Positions 22,100-34,900 of a stretch of DNA of 64,000 nucleotides are shown piece by piece (position 1 is the stretch's first letter; every line of letters starts with the position of its first letter). The notes below the pieces were generated by a model. That model was not told the origin of the DNA. It made no database searches and worked only from the letters and a program-made list of their open reading frames with translations. The stretch is from Ustilaginoidea virens. Lineage: Eukaryota; Ascomycota; Sordariomycetes; Hypocreales; Clavicipitaceae. The translations under genes were made by a program, and so were the position numbers. Location of the stretch: the NCBI RefSeq assembly GCF_000687475.1, contig NC_057320.1, forward strand, positions 1,178,001 to 1,242,000. The letters are read 5' to 3'.

Positions 22100-25096
22100 T
22101 TAGCAGGCCCTAAGACCTAGTAACTCGCGGAACCTAGTAAATTTAGGGCCCGGCAGTGGCTTAGTAAGGCCGTCAGCAGGCATACTATTAGTAGGTAAGT
22201 AGGTAATTTTCACTAAGCCCAGCTGGGCTTGCTCCCTAATATACCGGAATTTTAATAGTGTATGCTTAGTGCGAGCATGCTGATTAGGGTCGTTAGAATT
22301 TGAAATGGAGCTCTAGTTATCGCAATATAGCGGTATAGGGCGTAAAATATCAATTTCCAGCTCCTTACAAAGGTTAGAAAGCCACTATACCTCACGGATA
22401 GTCTTAAGTAATGCATTAGATTCAGCTTCTAAAGTAGATAGCACTACTAAAGAGGCTCGCTTAGAATGCTAGCTAATAGGACCACTATTAAAAGTAGTTA
22501 AGAAGCCTCCAGTGGATTTAGAAGTTTCTTTATAGCTAGCAAAGTCGCTATCAGAATAAGCGGTTATAATAGGCTATTGGTTGCTTTTAGTAGTACTAAA
22601 GCAAATAGCTAGGTTCTCAGTGCCTTTAAGGTAGCTAAAGCTGCCTTTCGCAGCATTTAGATATACATTAGTTGCCTTGGACATAAACCGGGAGAGGTAT
22701 TGGGTAGGAAATGCTAGGTCGGGCCTAGTCATCATCATAAGCCATATTATAGTGCCAATAAGGCTCTAATAAAGGCTCTGATCAGTAGGGCTAAGGTCTT
22801 TTCTACTAGATTCATTTAGAATCCCTAGTTGAAGTGGAATAAGCTAAGGTTTAGTATCCTATAGGCCGAATTTAGCTAGGACCTCTGCTATAAATTGGGC
22901 TTGGTATAGCCACAATAGACCTTCTTTCCTATTTCGTATAATTTATACACCTAGGAAGAAGGAAGCCGGACCGCGGTCTTCTATAGTATAGACCTTATAA
23001 AATTTCCTTTTTAGCTGGTTAATATAAGTTATATTTGGACCAACTAATAGGCAATCGTTAATATAGGTGATGATAAAGGTGCTGGTTTGCTTATTATAAA
23101 AGACGGCAGCATTAGAAGCTAAAGATAAGAAACCTTCACTAGAAATTAGGTCTTTTAGCCGATATTGCCATTCGCGGGGTGCTTGTTTTAGCCCGTATAG
23201 GGCCTTTTTTAGTAAAATAGCTTGCTTAATAGAAGGATTAAAGCCGGCTTCTTTAAGTAAAGTTAGTAGCTATTGCCGTTGAATATCAGACCAAAGCTTG
23301 CTATCGCTATTAGTTAGTAGTAAGCTCTCTGTAAATTCAAGAAATCCATTAGAAATATCCATATAAATGGTCTCAGAAAGCTCGCTATTTAGAAAGGCGC
23401 CTATAAAGTCTTCTGACTTAGGAAGGTAATCCACGGTGGCATTAGTGTTAGTAATATCATCCGGGGTAGCATTAGTAATGCTAGTAAAATTAGTAGGGTC
23501 CGGCATACTTTCTAGGTCATCCGGTATAGCATTAGTATTAGTAATGCTAGTAAGGTTAGCAGAGTTAGTAGGGTCAGGAATGCTTTCTAGGTCATCCAGT
23601 AAAATAGCAGGTTCTTTACTGCTAAATACCCCCTCTAAACCTATATTTTGCCCTTTGTGAAAGTCTCCTTCTAGACCACTAGAAATAGGGCCTATACCTT
23701 CATTTTAGTGGATAAAGGTAATAAAGGTTGTTTTAGTAATAACCTTCTTCTTTAGAAGGTAGACAAGGTAGGTATTAGCATAGGTCTTTTTAAGTAGCTG
23801 AATACCTATATGCCCTAGCCGTACATGCCAAATGCCGGCTAATTATAATAGCTTCTGATATTCTGTATCAGCAGCTATAAGGGCAGGAGTAGGGCTAGTA
23901 GCCACTACAGGATTTTCGCTAGTCGTAATAGCGGGATTTTCGCTAGTCGTAATAGCGGGATTTTCGCTAGTCGTAATAGCGGGAGAGTTAGTAGTAGGGC
24001 TGGTAGCCTCTACAGGGTCTTCGCTAGTTATAGTAGCGGGCTGGTTAGTAGTAGGGCTAGTAGCCTCTATAGGTTCCTTACTAGTCGCAATAGTAGGAAC
24101 GGGGGTAATAGTAGTATCCTCAGGATTACTATAATCAGCAGGGTTAGTAGGGCTGGGGACCTCTACTGATATACTATTAGTAATAGTATAATAGCTGCAA
24201 GGTTAATGCAGTAGTGATGTATCTATTCCTTTCTGTAGAAGGAAAAAGCCGTATTTTTCAAAATTAAAAATGCCGATGCATTTACGGCTTGCTGACCAAA
24301 GCTGATTTCTAATTAGTACCCCTTTAGCGGCATAGTGCTTTACACCGCTAATAATGTTAATATCCAAGGTAGGAATATATAGTGCATTCTTGAGCTCTAT
24401 AATACCCCATTTGGTGGGATTAACGCCCTGTAGCACAGTAAATCGTGCTATGCCCCAACCAGTAGGGGAAATAGGGCTACCACCAGTAGTAATTACCAGC
24501 TTATCATCCTTCTTAAAATGGTGAAAAGTGGTGAAATACTTCTTATCATTTACAATATGATAAGTAGAGCCTGTATCGTAAAGGAGGGCATCCTTAGGGG
24601 TCCTACCGCCTGATTTAGCACTATAGCTTATATCAGTGGATATAGTGGTAGAAGAAGAGGAATAGGATATATTAGTATCCTAGGTATTATAATTGCCTAT
24701 AATAAAGGAATCGATATTTTGCTATTTTCTGCTATTATTAGAGTCCTATTCCTTCTTCTTTTGCTGCTTCTTTTTCCTATTACTAGTAGAATTATTCTTG
24801 CTATTATTAATAGAAGCGGCATTAATAGTAGTAGGGCTAGTAGCCTCTACTAGGTTCTTAATAGTCGTAATAGTAGGACCGGGGATAGTAGGGCTAGTAG
24901 CCTCTACTAGTTCCTTACTAGTTATAATAGTAGGAACGTTACTATTTTGCCTACTAACTAGGCCTTATATAAGGATAGTTAGGGTGTTCATCTGGGACTT
25001 TATATCGTCCATATCTCGCTGTAGTTGTACAGTAAGATTAGCTTTAGAATTGGAATCTAAAGTGGCCTTATAAGTAGAAGGCCTAAACTATGCCAT
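22100..25096 (-). pseudogene. Copia-1 copy C gag-pol remnant with three in-frame deletions and RIP stops
   Basis: On the minus strand it runs from ATG 25,096 to TAA 22,100. The N-terminus (MAQSRPSTYKATLDSNSK) is diverged from copy B. It then passes through Thr/Pro repeats (LVEATSPT) directly into the Asn/Lys-rich gag tail, so the gag core is absent. Protease is present, and the linker repeats TSENPAI are expanded. Integrase is reduced to its first residues: KKTYANT joins YLVYLLKKK. The start of RT is missing: YLPKSE joins DFIGAFLNS. The YVDD box reads as a mutated form near 23,055. RNase H remains. Confidence 0.88.
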
Positions 25097-25830
25097 TATA
25101 GTGGCTAGAAGTCGTTAAAAATAGTGCCGATAGCTATAAGAACAGATGAATAACCAGCTAAATAGCTGGCAAAATAGTCGAGTAACTAGCTGGACAGCTA
25201 GTAAATATAGTGGCTAGTAGCCTACTATAAAAGGTAACCGCAGAGTATAGCAGCAGGTCTCAATATAAAAGCACAGATGCCGTAGGCGTTATGCAAGTCC
25301 GTATTATAGCGTTGGTGTTTAAGGTGCTTATATGGTGCCGTAATATAAAGGTACCGTAAGTGCCGTAGGTGCCGTAAATGCCGTAGAAGCTAGGTGCCGT
25401 AGGTGCTGTAGGTGCCGTAATATAAAAAAGGTGCCGTAAGTGCCGTACCAAAAGTGCTATAAATGGGAGAGTATAACAGGTGCCGTATAGTGCAGTAAGA
25501 GTCGTGCACTAGGGGAAAAGATGTTATACAGTGGTATAATGTAAAGAATATTACACTATAAAATCCGTAGATACCATAGGTTACGCCGAAAATAACGTAA
25601 GGTTACGCTAAGAGTGCCGTAAGGTTACGCCGTAAGTTGCCGTAGGGGTACGCCGTTGATTGCCGCAGGGTAATACTGTAGGTAACAAAGGGTAAGCCAA
25701 AGGTAATAAGGGTAAGCTAAGGATACCAAAGGATAGCTATATTAGTAGTACTAATAAGCAAGAGAGACCAAGGGGTGAACACAAAAGAGGTAGGGTAAAA
25801 ACAAAGAAGTATAAACCCGGGCTCATAACC

Positions 25831-26571
25831 TATTGCAATTCTCAAGGTCACTATAAAAGCAGAGCCTTACTAGCTAGCTAGATGGCACGAGACTATCTGC
25901 GACCTGTGAACTAATCTTAGTATAATACTAGATTTTTCACCAAGTCCTAAGACTATACAAGTGCTATAAAGCAGGGCAAGTGTAAAGGCAAGGCAAATAT
26001 AAGATAACTAGAAAACGCAGGGAAGGTAAGAAGTTAAGAGGCATATAGTGCATTAACAGACTCGATTGTGCTGCCCTTCTACTATCTAGAAAGAAGGGGA
26101 AAAGCTATCCTATATATACACGAAGGAGGGGTGGGCCTAGGCATCCAAGATAGCCAGTAAGAAAGCTCCCCGTAATGCTCGCTATGCCACGTATATAATA
26201 CGTCAGCAGCCCCACTATATCCAGCCTTTCCAACCACCCTAACCACCGCACTAGTAATTAGCCACCACGCTAGTGACTAACCACCACGCTAGTAACTACC
26301 CACCACACTAGTGGACTAGCCACCACACTAGTAGGCCGCCACCACACTAGTAGGCCCACCACGCTAATTTAGCAATGCCACACCTTTTTTTAATAAGGCC
26401 TACCTTACTTGATATACAGTAAATAATCCACTGAAAATCCTAAGGTAAAAGGCAAAGGCCTAAGGTTGGTAAGACTACTGTAAGTCCAAGAGGCGGTATA
26501 AGGACTAGAAGGTCAGTAAGCCAGTAGGGCATTAGGCCAGCAGCCTAGTAGGCTACTATAGGATTTTAACA
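25831..26571 (-). repeat. 5' LTR of copia-1 copy C
   Basis: This 741-bp LTR is followed on the minus strand by the reversed primer site CCCGGGCTCATAACC at 25,816-25,830. The reversed leader repeats (GTGCCGTAG units) lie at about 25,340-25,450. Confidence 0.93.
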
Positions 26572-29500
26572 ATAACGTCGGATACCACCCTTGCTAGTAA
26601 TAGTAATAGTGGCCTAGCTTAATTAGATCTAATAGCTAGCGATAGATATATCGCGGCTATAGGTATTATTAATAATATCGCGACTGTAGGCATTATCACG
26701 GTTAGAAGTGCGACTATAGCTAGTATCTTAACTTCTATCCGGCCGGGGTAGGCCGGGCCTTCGGTATAAATAATATCTTTAGTATCGTTAGGGTGGTAGT
26801 TATATAGCTTAACGACTGTTAATTAAAACTTAACCGGGCTATATAGCATCTATACGATATAGGTCTTACCATCGAGACTGATTAGCTAGTGCGGACTATA
26901 CTATCTACCTTTTTCTCTCTATACCTATATATCTAACTATAGGGGTAGTCGGTAGATAGGCCGCGTATCTAGGCCGTTCTATTGGGCGAGGGTATCGTGA
27001 ACTTATCGCTTGGCGAGGCATTTCTTAGCTTCATTAGTGGCCTTTCGTAACATTAAGGCATATTATAATACTAATAGACTAGGGGGTGAATTATCTATAA
27101 GTCGGGGATATACCCTAAAGACTAATAATATAGGCACTAGACCGTTAGGTCTAGCGGAATCATTAATAGCTTTTATAGTAAGCTGTAATTTCTATTCCTT
27201 TATTATTTGGTCGCCTACTTTATTATTAATAATAGTATAGGCTTGGCGTAATAGGGCGTGGTATCTTTCGACTTTACTAATACTATTATGGGCTTCTATA
27301 GGAATTTCATCCATATTAATAGATAGAAGCCGGGTATTATAATGGAATTCGGCGGAAGTAAAGTTTAGTCCGGTATCGTAGACTATTTAATCCGGTAGGC
27401 TAAAGTAGGTATCAATCTAGCATTCTTTAAGGGTATTCTAAATATTATAAGCCTTCTGCCTTTATAGATTAAGAAATCTAGCTGCCTGGAAGCTTATCGC
27501 GGCATCTATAACGTATAATACCGGCCGATTATCAATATAAAGGATATTAATAATAATCTCGTAGTTAAATTAGTTAGTATTATCATCCTTAAGTGTGAAT
27601 TTAAATCGGCTGGGTGCCTTTGCATTTATCTGGCATTAATAGCATATATAGGTAATCCTTTCGATGATATTGCGGTCAATATTATTATAATTAGCCTATT
27701 AAAGCAATTTGGTAAGTCTATTAATAGAAGGGTGCCCGAACCGATAATATAGTTGATGGATTTCCTATAACGATAGATAAAAGGCTATAGTATCGGTGGC
27801 ATTAAGAGTCTACTATAGATATCCCTATTTCCTAATAATAGGGATCTTAATATCCCTTTAGATTAATAGGTTATCGATATTATTAAGCTTTATGCCTATC
27901 CTATCTATATCCGTAATAGAATAAAGGAAGGGGGTGCTACTATTAAGAATGTAAAAGGGGATATTACCGAATATTATTAGGATATTTAGTATATTAGAAG
28001 AGGTAGTAGAACCTGGGCTAAAATTCACTATATGCTTTTTGTTAGTTGTCTTAATGGTTAGGGTCTTTATTAATCTTATTAGTGCCTTTGCTTGACCTAG
28101 GCCTACTATTAATAGGCTAAAAGCGCCGGTATTTAGTAGGATTCCGCGGAAGGTATAGTTACCGTACTATTTTTCTTCTAGAAAGGCAGAATTATAGTTG
28201 GGTAAGGGCATTCGGAAGGGGTTAATTTATAAAAAGGCATATCGGTAGGATTCATCTTATAGGGCTTGCAATATCTTAATTGGTAATGCCTTTATTCGCA
28301 GGGGGGCTTAGAAATACTAAGTGGCTATAATTTGCAGTGCGATAGCATCCTCTGCATCCTATTATATAATATTAGCCATTATAGCTTCGATATCTTTAAT
28401 GATATCATTAAAATTAGTATCTTTAAGGTCTTAATCGGTAGTCCCTTTATATTCCTATAGGAAAATATAGAATTTTTTATTATTAGGGGTGGTCCGGTTA
28501 GAGCGGTTCTTTAGCTATTATACCTTTAATTCTTATTGCTCTTTATCAGTATAGTTAGATAACTAATATCCTGATTTATTATAAATAAAGCAATATCGTT
28601 AATAGGGCCTAGCTAGAAAGGGGCGATACTATTATTGCCGTTGATACTACTGCTATAGGCTAAATCGGCGTTAAGGGCATTAATACCGATCGTTAGATTA
28701 ACTATATCTATAGTCTGTAAATAGCGCTAGATTATTATCAGCATCGTTAGTATTATAATATTGTTAAAGGAAATAATGCTATTGATTTATATAAATTGAC
28801 TTATAGATAGAAAGGGATCGCTATAAGTTAGCGGCAAGGCCTTTAAATATAGGGGCATATCGATATAGCGCTTGGCTATACTTAGGGGTATCCCTTATAG
28901 CATTAAGGACTTATCGGTAAAGCTCTATATTAGCTATAAAGGGGGGAAAAAGATTATAATATAAGCGTTAAAGTTCTTCTAATAGGATATTAAGGTATTT
29001 TAGCTTTAATTTATCGGGATGTTTTGCGATAGTTAATTAGAATGTTATTCTATTCTAACGGTATAAATAGAATTGTTTTGTGCTCTTATTTTCAAAATAG
29101 TTTTTAACTTTACGGACTATATCGTTAAAAGTAAGGGTATTACGAATGCATTCGATATTATTAAAGTAATATATTTTAGTATTGCCGATGAGTATAATTT
29201 AGAAGGCTTTAGCGAATATATTATCGGGTAATCCTAGTAGGCGGCATTTACTCTTAAAAGAGATAACTTTTAGTATAATAAAGTTATCTATTTTTCCGCT
29301 ATATCTATCCTCTATACGATAGCTATATAGGAGGTTAGATATCTTCTTCGATATATTATTAAACCCGGTTTAGGAATAATCTTCTTAGCTGAACTTTTAT
29401 TAGGTATGGTCTTCTTAGGGGTATTCCGGAGGGTATTCCGGAACGACTTATCGGTAGCCTTATAGTAGGCTGGCGGGATCTCTGGCTGGGTTATCCTATA

Positions 29501-31107
29501 ATCTGGGTCGGTCTAGGTTTATTAGTCTTCCCGTTAGAACCGTCCGTTTATCGGCCTAAATAGGCTGATATTAGCGGGAAGGGCTAGGTGCCGTACCTAT
29601 TCTTAGTATTATCGGATGAGGCATTAGGGCCAGTGGTTAAAGCATTTAGGCCTATAGGCCGCGATACCGCGATTCGTAATATCTAGTATTAGGGGCGGTA
29701 TTAGCTTGGAGGGTATTATTATTGGGGTCTTCTATTAAGGGAAGTATATTATTAGGGCCTATAACTCGACCCCTATTGGGTATGCTATAACCTTAGGGGG
29801 CATTAAGGTAGCCGCCTTAGCTAGCCTAGCTAGGGGTATAATCCCTAGAGCGATATATTTGATCGGGTCGGTCTTATAAGCTATAATTATCGGCCGTTAT
29901 ATATTATTATTGATGATAGGAGTTTTCCCCTATTTCGAATAGCGGCCTATTATAAATAGGCATCTTCCCTTTTAGTTATTAGGACCGGCCCCTATCTTCT
30001 TCTTCTTCTTCAATAGGGGTAAGGGTAGGGGCATAAGGCTTCTTTAATATAAAAGGGGAGACGATAGGTTATTATAATTATAATCGTTCTATTAGTATGA
30101 TAAAGTTCTTTAGCGTTAATAAGGCTTATAAGAGCTATAATGCAAGCCTTAGTAAGGGTATTCGCATAACTATTATGGGGGCTTATAATAATAATAATAA
30201 GGGCTTTATATATGTATATGAGGGCGTATATTAAAGCTTTTATATCTCTTACTCGGTATTACTAATAGGTAGTAAGGCTTCTTTGGTAGGGTTAAGCTAG
30301 GATAGGAATATACTGCGAGTAAATTGCCGGGTTACTTCCTCTTAAGGCTATTATGGATTCTATTATTATTGAAGGCATTTAAGTAGGGTTGGTATTGTTA
30401 GGGAACCCAATACTCTAATATATATGCCGCGTTCCCATAATATTGAGCGGAATTGCCGTAAAATCTAAGCGTTAATACGGCGGAATAGGGCTTTATTCTA
30501 CTCGCTATAATCTTTATAGAATTATTCCTAGAGATCATTATTTAAGTAGGTATTTTCCTTATAGGCATCTATAAAAAACGCGATACGGTTGTATAGCTGT
30601 ATATTTATAGTATTTTTAGGGTCGATAGGCTCTATAGTGTTAATCTAATTATCGTTAAAAAGTAAGGCAAATCGTTATATCCTCTTAGGTAGCTCTTGTG
30701 GTTATTATAATAATGTTATAGTATTAAGAAAAGGGTTTGAAGAGAGGGGAGGGGGGGGGGGATATATTATAAAGAGTGTAAAATTCACTTTTATAAAGAG
30801 TATAAAATTCAAGAGGGCTTTTACCTATAGTAGTAGGGTAAAAGAAAGAAAAGGGTAGAATAGGAAGAGGTTATAAATCATTCTTCCTAGATACTAAAGG
30901 TATCTTTAAAAATCGTAATATTTAGTGTATCTTATTCTTCCTCGTAATAGACGAGGGGAAGAAGAAGTTATAAATCATTCTCCCTCTAGTTAGTACAGCC
31001 GAGAAAGCTTAACTGCCTCTTCGAAATTAGTATCTTGCTGATTTGTGATGCACCATTCTTTGCGGGATGTAATTATCCTGTGAGTGGTAGTTATTACTAC
31101 TAATTAG
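26572..31107 (-). pseudogene. Copia-2 gag, protease, integrase and start of reverse transcriptase, RIP-degraded
   Basis: Minus-strand sequence continues copia-2. A Gag-like region lies near 30,700-29,400. The integrase zinc finger (YRFGHPSINRLTKLL followed by a Cys pair) is near 27,750-27,640, and catalytic segments VIDAAISFQAARF and YDTGLNFTSAEF with a VERYH glutamate lie at about 27,550-27,250. The region from about 27,000 to 26,580 reads like the integrase C-terminal end (TRPIYRLPL, REKGRQ). Frequent TAG/TAA codons break all of it. Bases from about 30,720 to 31,107 hold no recognisable coding sequence. They contain a G run near 30,750 and a doubled TATAAAGAGTGTAAAATTCA-like unit. Confidence 0.78.
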
Positions 31108-31438
31108 TGTTAATATAAACTCGGGGTACCTAGTTATACGTAGGGTCGCGCGCGTGGTATTATATACCGTAAGGTCACTAAGTAAAGGATTTATTAACTT
31201 TACTAATAACTGACTATCTGAGAAGGAAGAAAGGAAGCAAAAGAGGATAATTATATGATGTGGCCTTTTTATGCGTGCTGTGGTCATGTGTATCGGCGCA
31301 GTTGGGCCGGGCTGCCCGCGTGCCTTACCGGGCTTAGGGGTAAAGGGGCAAAAGGGGCCATATCGTGTGTGCGGCAGTGTGCGCGGCACATCCGTTGCAA
31401 TGTGCCCAATTGGGCACCTTGCGACAGCGATTCCGACA
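31108..31438 (-). repeat. 5' LTR of copia-2
   Basis: This is the direct partner of 18,878-19,208, TGTTAATATAAACTCGGGG to GATTCCGACA on the plus strand. It is followed by the second CCTTT. Confidence 0.88.
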
Positions 31439-31830
31439 CCTTTAATAAGGACTTTATAGTAAATATAAAGGGGTACTACTAGGGGAACTAGGCTATATTA
31501 AGGTAGTATAGTAGCAGTATATCCTTATATAGCAATAGATACCTATATAGTAGGAGCTAATACGGTTTTTAGGAGATTCTATATAGCTTTATTAACTATA
31601 GTTTTAATTATCTACATTAGGGTTCTAATAGGGGTGCAAATATTTCCTAAGTTAGTCTCCTACTAAACGGTTTCTACTATAAAGTTTATAGCCTTTTGCA
31701 CTCTTCTTAGTACCGCTAAGGGGATATAGTCCTATAGCTCTTTTATAAAGTCTTTAATAATATCGGCTATAGGTTATATCTACCCTTAGGTAGGCTCGGT
31801 TTCGGTTTAGTAATACTATATACTATTTAC
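31439..31830 (-). pseudogene. LINE-2 fragment b (ORF1 region), minus strand
   Basis: The reverse complement matches LINE-1 at about 33,320-33,715, including the GAGACT and GGCTATATAGAATCTCCTAAAA regions. It joins fragment a across copia-2 and fragment c across copia-1 copy D. It is RIP-degraded. Confidence 0.82.
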
Positions 31831-32582
31831 TGTTAAAATCCTATAGTAGCCTACTAGGCTGCTGGCCTAATGCCCTACTGGTCTACTAACCTCCTGGCCC
31901 TTATACCGTCTCTTAGACTTACGGTGGTCTTACCAACCTAGGCCCTTGCCTTTTACCTTAAGGATTTTCAGTGGATTATTTACTGTATATCAAGTAAGGT
32001 AGGCCTTAAGGTAGGCCTTGTTAAAAAGGTGTGGCATTGCTAAATTAGCATGGTGGGTCTACTAGCGTGGTGGCTAGCCTACTAGTGTAGTGGGTATTCT
32101 ACTAGTATGGTGGGTAGTCACTAGCGTAGTGGCTAGTTACTAGTGCGGTGACTAGTTACTAGTGCGGTGGTTAGGGTGGTTGAAAAGGCCCGATATAGTG
32201 GGGCTGCTGACGTATTGTATACGTGGCAAGCGAGTATTACGTGGAGCTTTCTTACTGGCTACCTTGGATGCCTAGGCCCACTCCTCCTTCGTGTATATAT
32301 AGGATAGCTTTCCCCCTTCTTTCTAGATAGTAGAAGGGTAGTACAATCGAGTCTATTAATGCACTATATGCCTCTTAACTTCTTACCTTCCCTGCGTTTT
32401 CTGGTTATCTTATATTTGCCTTGCCTTTACACTTGCCCTACTTTATAGCACTTGTATAGTCTTAGGACTTAGTGAAAAATCTAGTATTTATACTAAGATT
32501 AGTTCATAGGTCGCAGATAGTCTTGTGCTATCTAGCTAGCTAGTAAGGCTCTGCTTTTATAGTGACTTTGAGAATTGCAATA
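31831..32582 (+). repeat. 5' LTR of copia-1 copy D (752 bp)
   Basis: It begins TGTTAAAATCC and ends GCAATA, with the primer site from 32,583. A TATA-like GTATATATAGG lies near 32,291. Confidence 0.92.
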
Positions 32583-33082
32583 GGTTATGAGCCCGGGTTT
32601 TTACTTCTTTATTTTTATCTAACCTCTTTTGTGTTTACCCCTTGGTCTCTCTTACTTATTAGTACTACTAATATAGCTATCCTTTGGTATCTTCGGCTTA
32701 CCTTTATTAACTTTGGCTTACCTATTATCACTTTTGGCTTACCCTCTATTACCTACGGTATTACCCTGCAGCAATCAACGGCGTACCTAACGGCAACTTA
32801 CGGCGTAACCTTACGGCATTTTTAGCGTAACCTTACGTTATTTTCGGAGTAACCTACGGTACCTACGGATTTTATAGTGTAATATTCTTTATATTATACT
32901 ATTGTATAACACCTTTTCCTTTAGTGCACGACTTTTACTGCACTATTCGGCACCTGTTATACTCTCCCACTTATAGCACCTTTGGTACGGCACTTACGGC
33001 ACCTTTTTATATTACGGCACCTACGGCACCTACGGCACTTACGGTACCTTTATATTACGGCACTATATAAGCACCTTTAATA
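32583..33082 (+). other. Leader of copy D, cut by the LINE-1 insertion
   Basis: It has the primer-binding site and the ACGGC/GGCACCTAC repeat leader as in copy B. It is interrupted after GCACCTTTAATA and resumes with the same 12 bases at 40,041. No coding sequence is supported. Confidence 0.8.
33071..33082. repeat. LINE-1 target-site duplication (left, GCACCTTTAATA)
   Basis: This 12-mer recurs at 40,041-40,052. The match can be extended to 16 bp (ATAAGCACCTTTAATA), but the added ATAA overlaps the TAA-repeat tail. Copy B holds the unoccupied site once at about 9,967. Long duplications of this kind are typical of LINE insertion. Confidence 0.88.
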
Positions 33083-33199
33083 GCTGTGGTGAAAAAAAAC
33101 TTTCGCGATTTCGCCCGCACCTAGGTAGCGGCATAGAACCGCCTCTAAAATCAATTCTAATATTTCTAATCGCTTTTTCTCGTCTATTTACCCCCCTTA

Positions 33200-34900
33200 C
33201 CTATAGCGTATCGCGTCTAGGGAGTAAGCGCGGCGGGCGTAGATAAAGTAATAGATATCGACGGAGGGAATAAAGGCGGTATAGCATATAGCTGCTACAA
33301 CCCTAATACTATAATCGCGAATAGTATATAATATAACTAATCCGAGACCGAACCTACCTAAGGGCGGAAGCGACTAGTAGCCGATATTATTATAGATTTT
33401 ATAAAAGAGCTTTAGGACTATATTCCCCTAGTAGTATTAGGAAAAGTGCAAGAGGCTATAAACTTTATAGTAGAGACTGCCCGGCAAGAGGCCGACCTAA
33501 GCAATATCTATACCCCTATCGGAACCCTTATATAGACGATCGAGACCGCAGTTAATAAGGCTATATAGAATCTCCTAAAACCTACTATAGCCCCTACTAT
33601 ATAGGCATCTATCGCCGTATAAAGGCTTATAGCCGCTATACTACCCTAATATAGCCTAGCTCCCCTTGCGGTACCCCCCTATATCTACCGCGAAGTCCTT
33701 ATTAAAAGAAATACTATTAGCGAAATCCTTTAGAACTATACCCTAATCGAAATCGTTAATATAGTTAATAGGGCTACCGCTAAGAAAGTAGTGGTTATAG
33801 CCTATAGGCTTTATAGTAGCGATACGATTATTACCTTTAAAGAAGAAAAAGTAAAGTATACTATAAATATAACCTAGGTATGCCCTACCTTTAGCTAAAA
33901 GGCGGAACCTAACTAATGCTTATTTAGTATTATCATTAAAAGCTTCCCGACCTATTATATTATAAATGCTATAATAGAAGACATCCGGTCGAATCTTACT
34001 AAAGCCAATAGAGAGGGCTTTACTAGGGTCTCCCTTTACCGCTCTAGGGGGACTATAATATAGGCGTCCCTAATTATTAGGGTAGACTCTATCGACCTTA
34101 TAAATAAGCTTTATAAAGCTGGCATTATATACTAAATAGAGATATTTAAAGCCAAACCTTAAAATAATGCTATATACCCTTGCTAGTGCTATAATTACTT
34201 TAAATTCGGCTATATTATTGTATACTATATAGCGGCAGCTCGCTGCGGCTAGTGTGGCTCTAAATACTATTTAGATAGCGATTAAAGCTGCTTAGCTATT
34301 ATATAGAACCAATACGAATCCTATTTTAATTATTATAGATTATATTTAGTATGGTCCTGCCTCTGCAAAGTAGCGAATAAATAATAGGAAAAAGCTAGAA
34401 ATTCTTATAGCGATAGATTAAGGCTTTTCGCCTCGCATATAGCATTAGACGCTAATATTATCCCGATCGTAGACTGGGGCTACTGCTATATAGCTAGTAG
34501 ATCTCCTTTATATAAGCCCTCCCTTTGGAAATAAGGCCGACCGGTCGGAAGTATCAATAGGACCCCCTATATTAAGGCCGATAGTAGTATTACTGCTTTT
34601 TTCTAAGTTGCCCCTATATAAGACTATAGTGCGACCGCGCCTACCCTAAATGCCTAACCTATAGCCACCTCTAATATACTACTGCTACTAACCCCCTCGC
34701 GATTATCTATATAATAATAGTCCTCTACTAGAATATATAGAAGAAAACCACCCTTATAAGACTAGCACTTTATTACTAGTGCGAGCCTAATATTATAGCG
34801 ATTTAAGAACCTATTGCGCCTAAATAGACCCTATTAAGCCCTAGCCTTAGAAGATATATATTAGTAGTATATAGCGGGAGAATAGCGATATATATCTATA
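33200..34900 (+). pseudogene. LINE-1 ORF1, Gag-like with zinc knuckles, degraded
   Basis: The exact start and stop cannot be fixed because of RIP. A tandem zinc-knuckle region lies at about 34,180-34,290: a Cys pair, FKFGYI, and then RCG-CGSKYYLDSD spacing, with several Cys/His read as Tyr. CCHC knuckles are normal in ORF1 of Tad-like LINEs. The matching part of LINE-2 is at 17,900-18,877 and 31,439-31,830 on the minus strand. Confidence 0.65.

Larger units (their letters stand above)
21238..26571 (-). mobile_element. Copia-1 copy C, internally deleted non-autonomous element (5,334 bp)
   Basis: Both 741-bp LTRs, the primer site, the leader and the purine tract are present and the target duplication is intact. 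The interior is about 2 kb shorter than in copy B. The gag core, nearly all of integrase and the start of reverse transcriptase are missing, and the reading frame is kept across each loss. Copy D has the same losses. The element sits on the minus strand inside copia-2 pol. Confidence 0.93.
18878..31438 (-). mobile_element. Copia-2, a second Ty1/copia family, minus strand, split by copia-1 copy C
   Basis: Two direct 331-bp LTRs (18,878-19,208 and 31,108-31,438) flanked by CCTTT define a 12,561-bp composite. Without copy C and its duplication the element is about 7.2 kb. On the minus strand gag, protease, integrase, reverse transcriptase and RNase H run from right to left, in the Ty1/copia order. 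The interior is strongly RIP-degraded, while the LTRs and the sequence next to the 3' LTR are much less AT-rich. Confidence 0.88.

Noticed and set aside
27010..27240. 76-codon plus-strand frame
   Set aside because: It is antisense to the copia-2 integrase.
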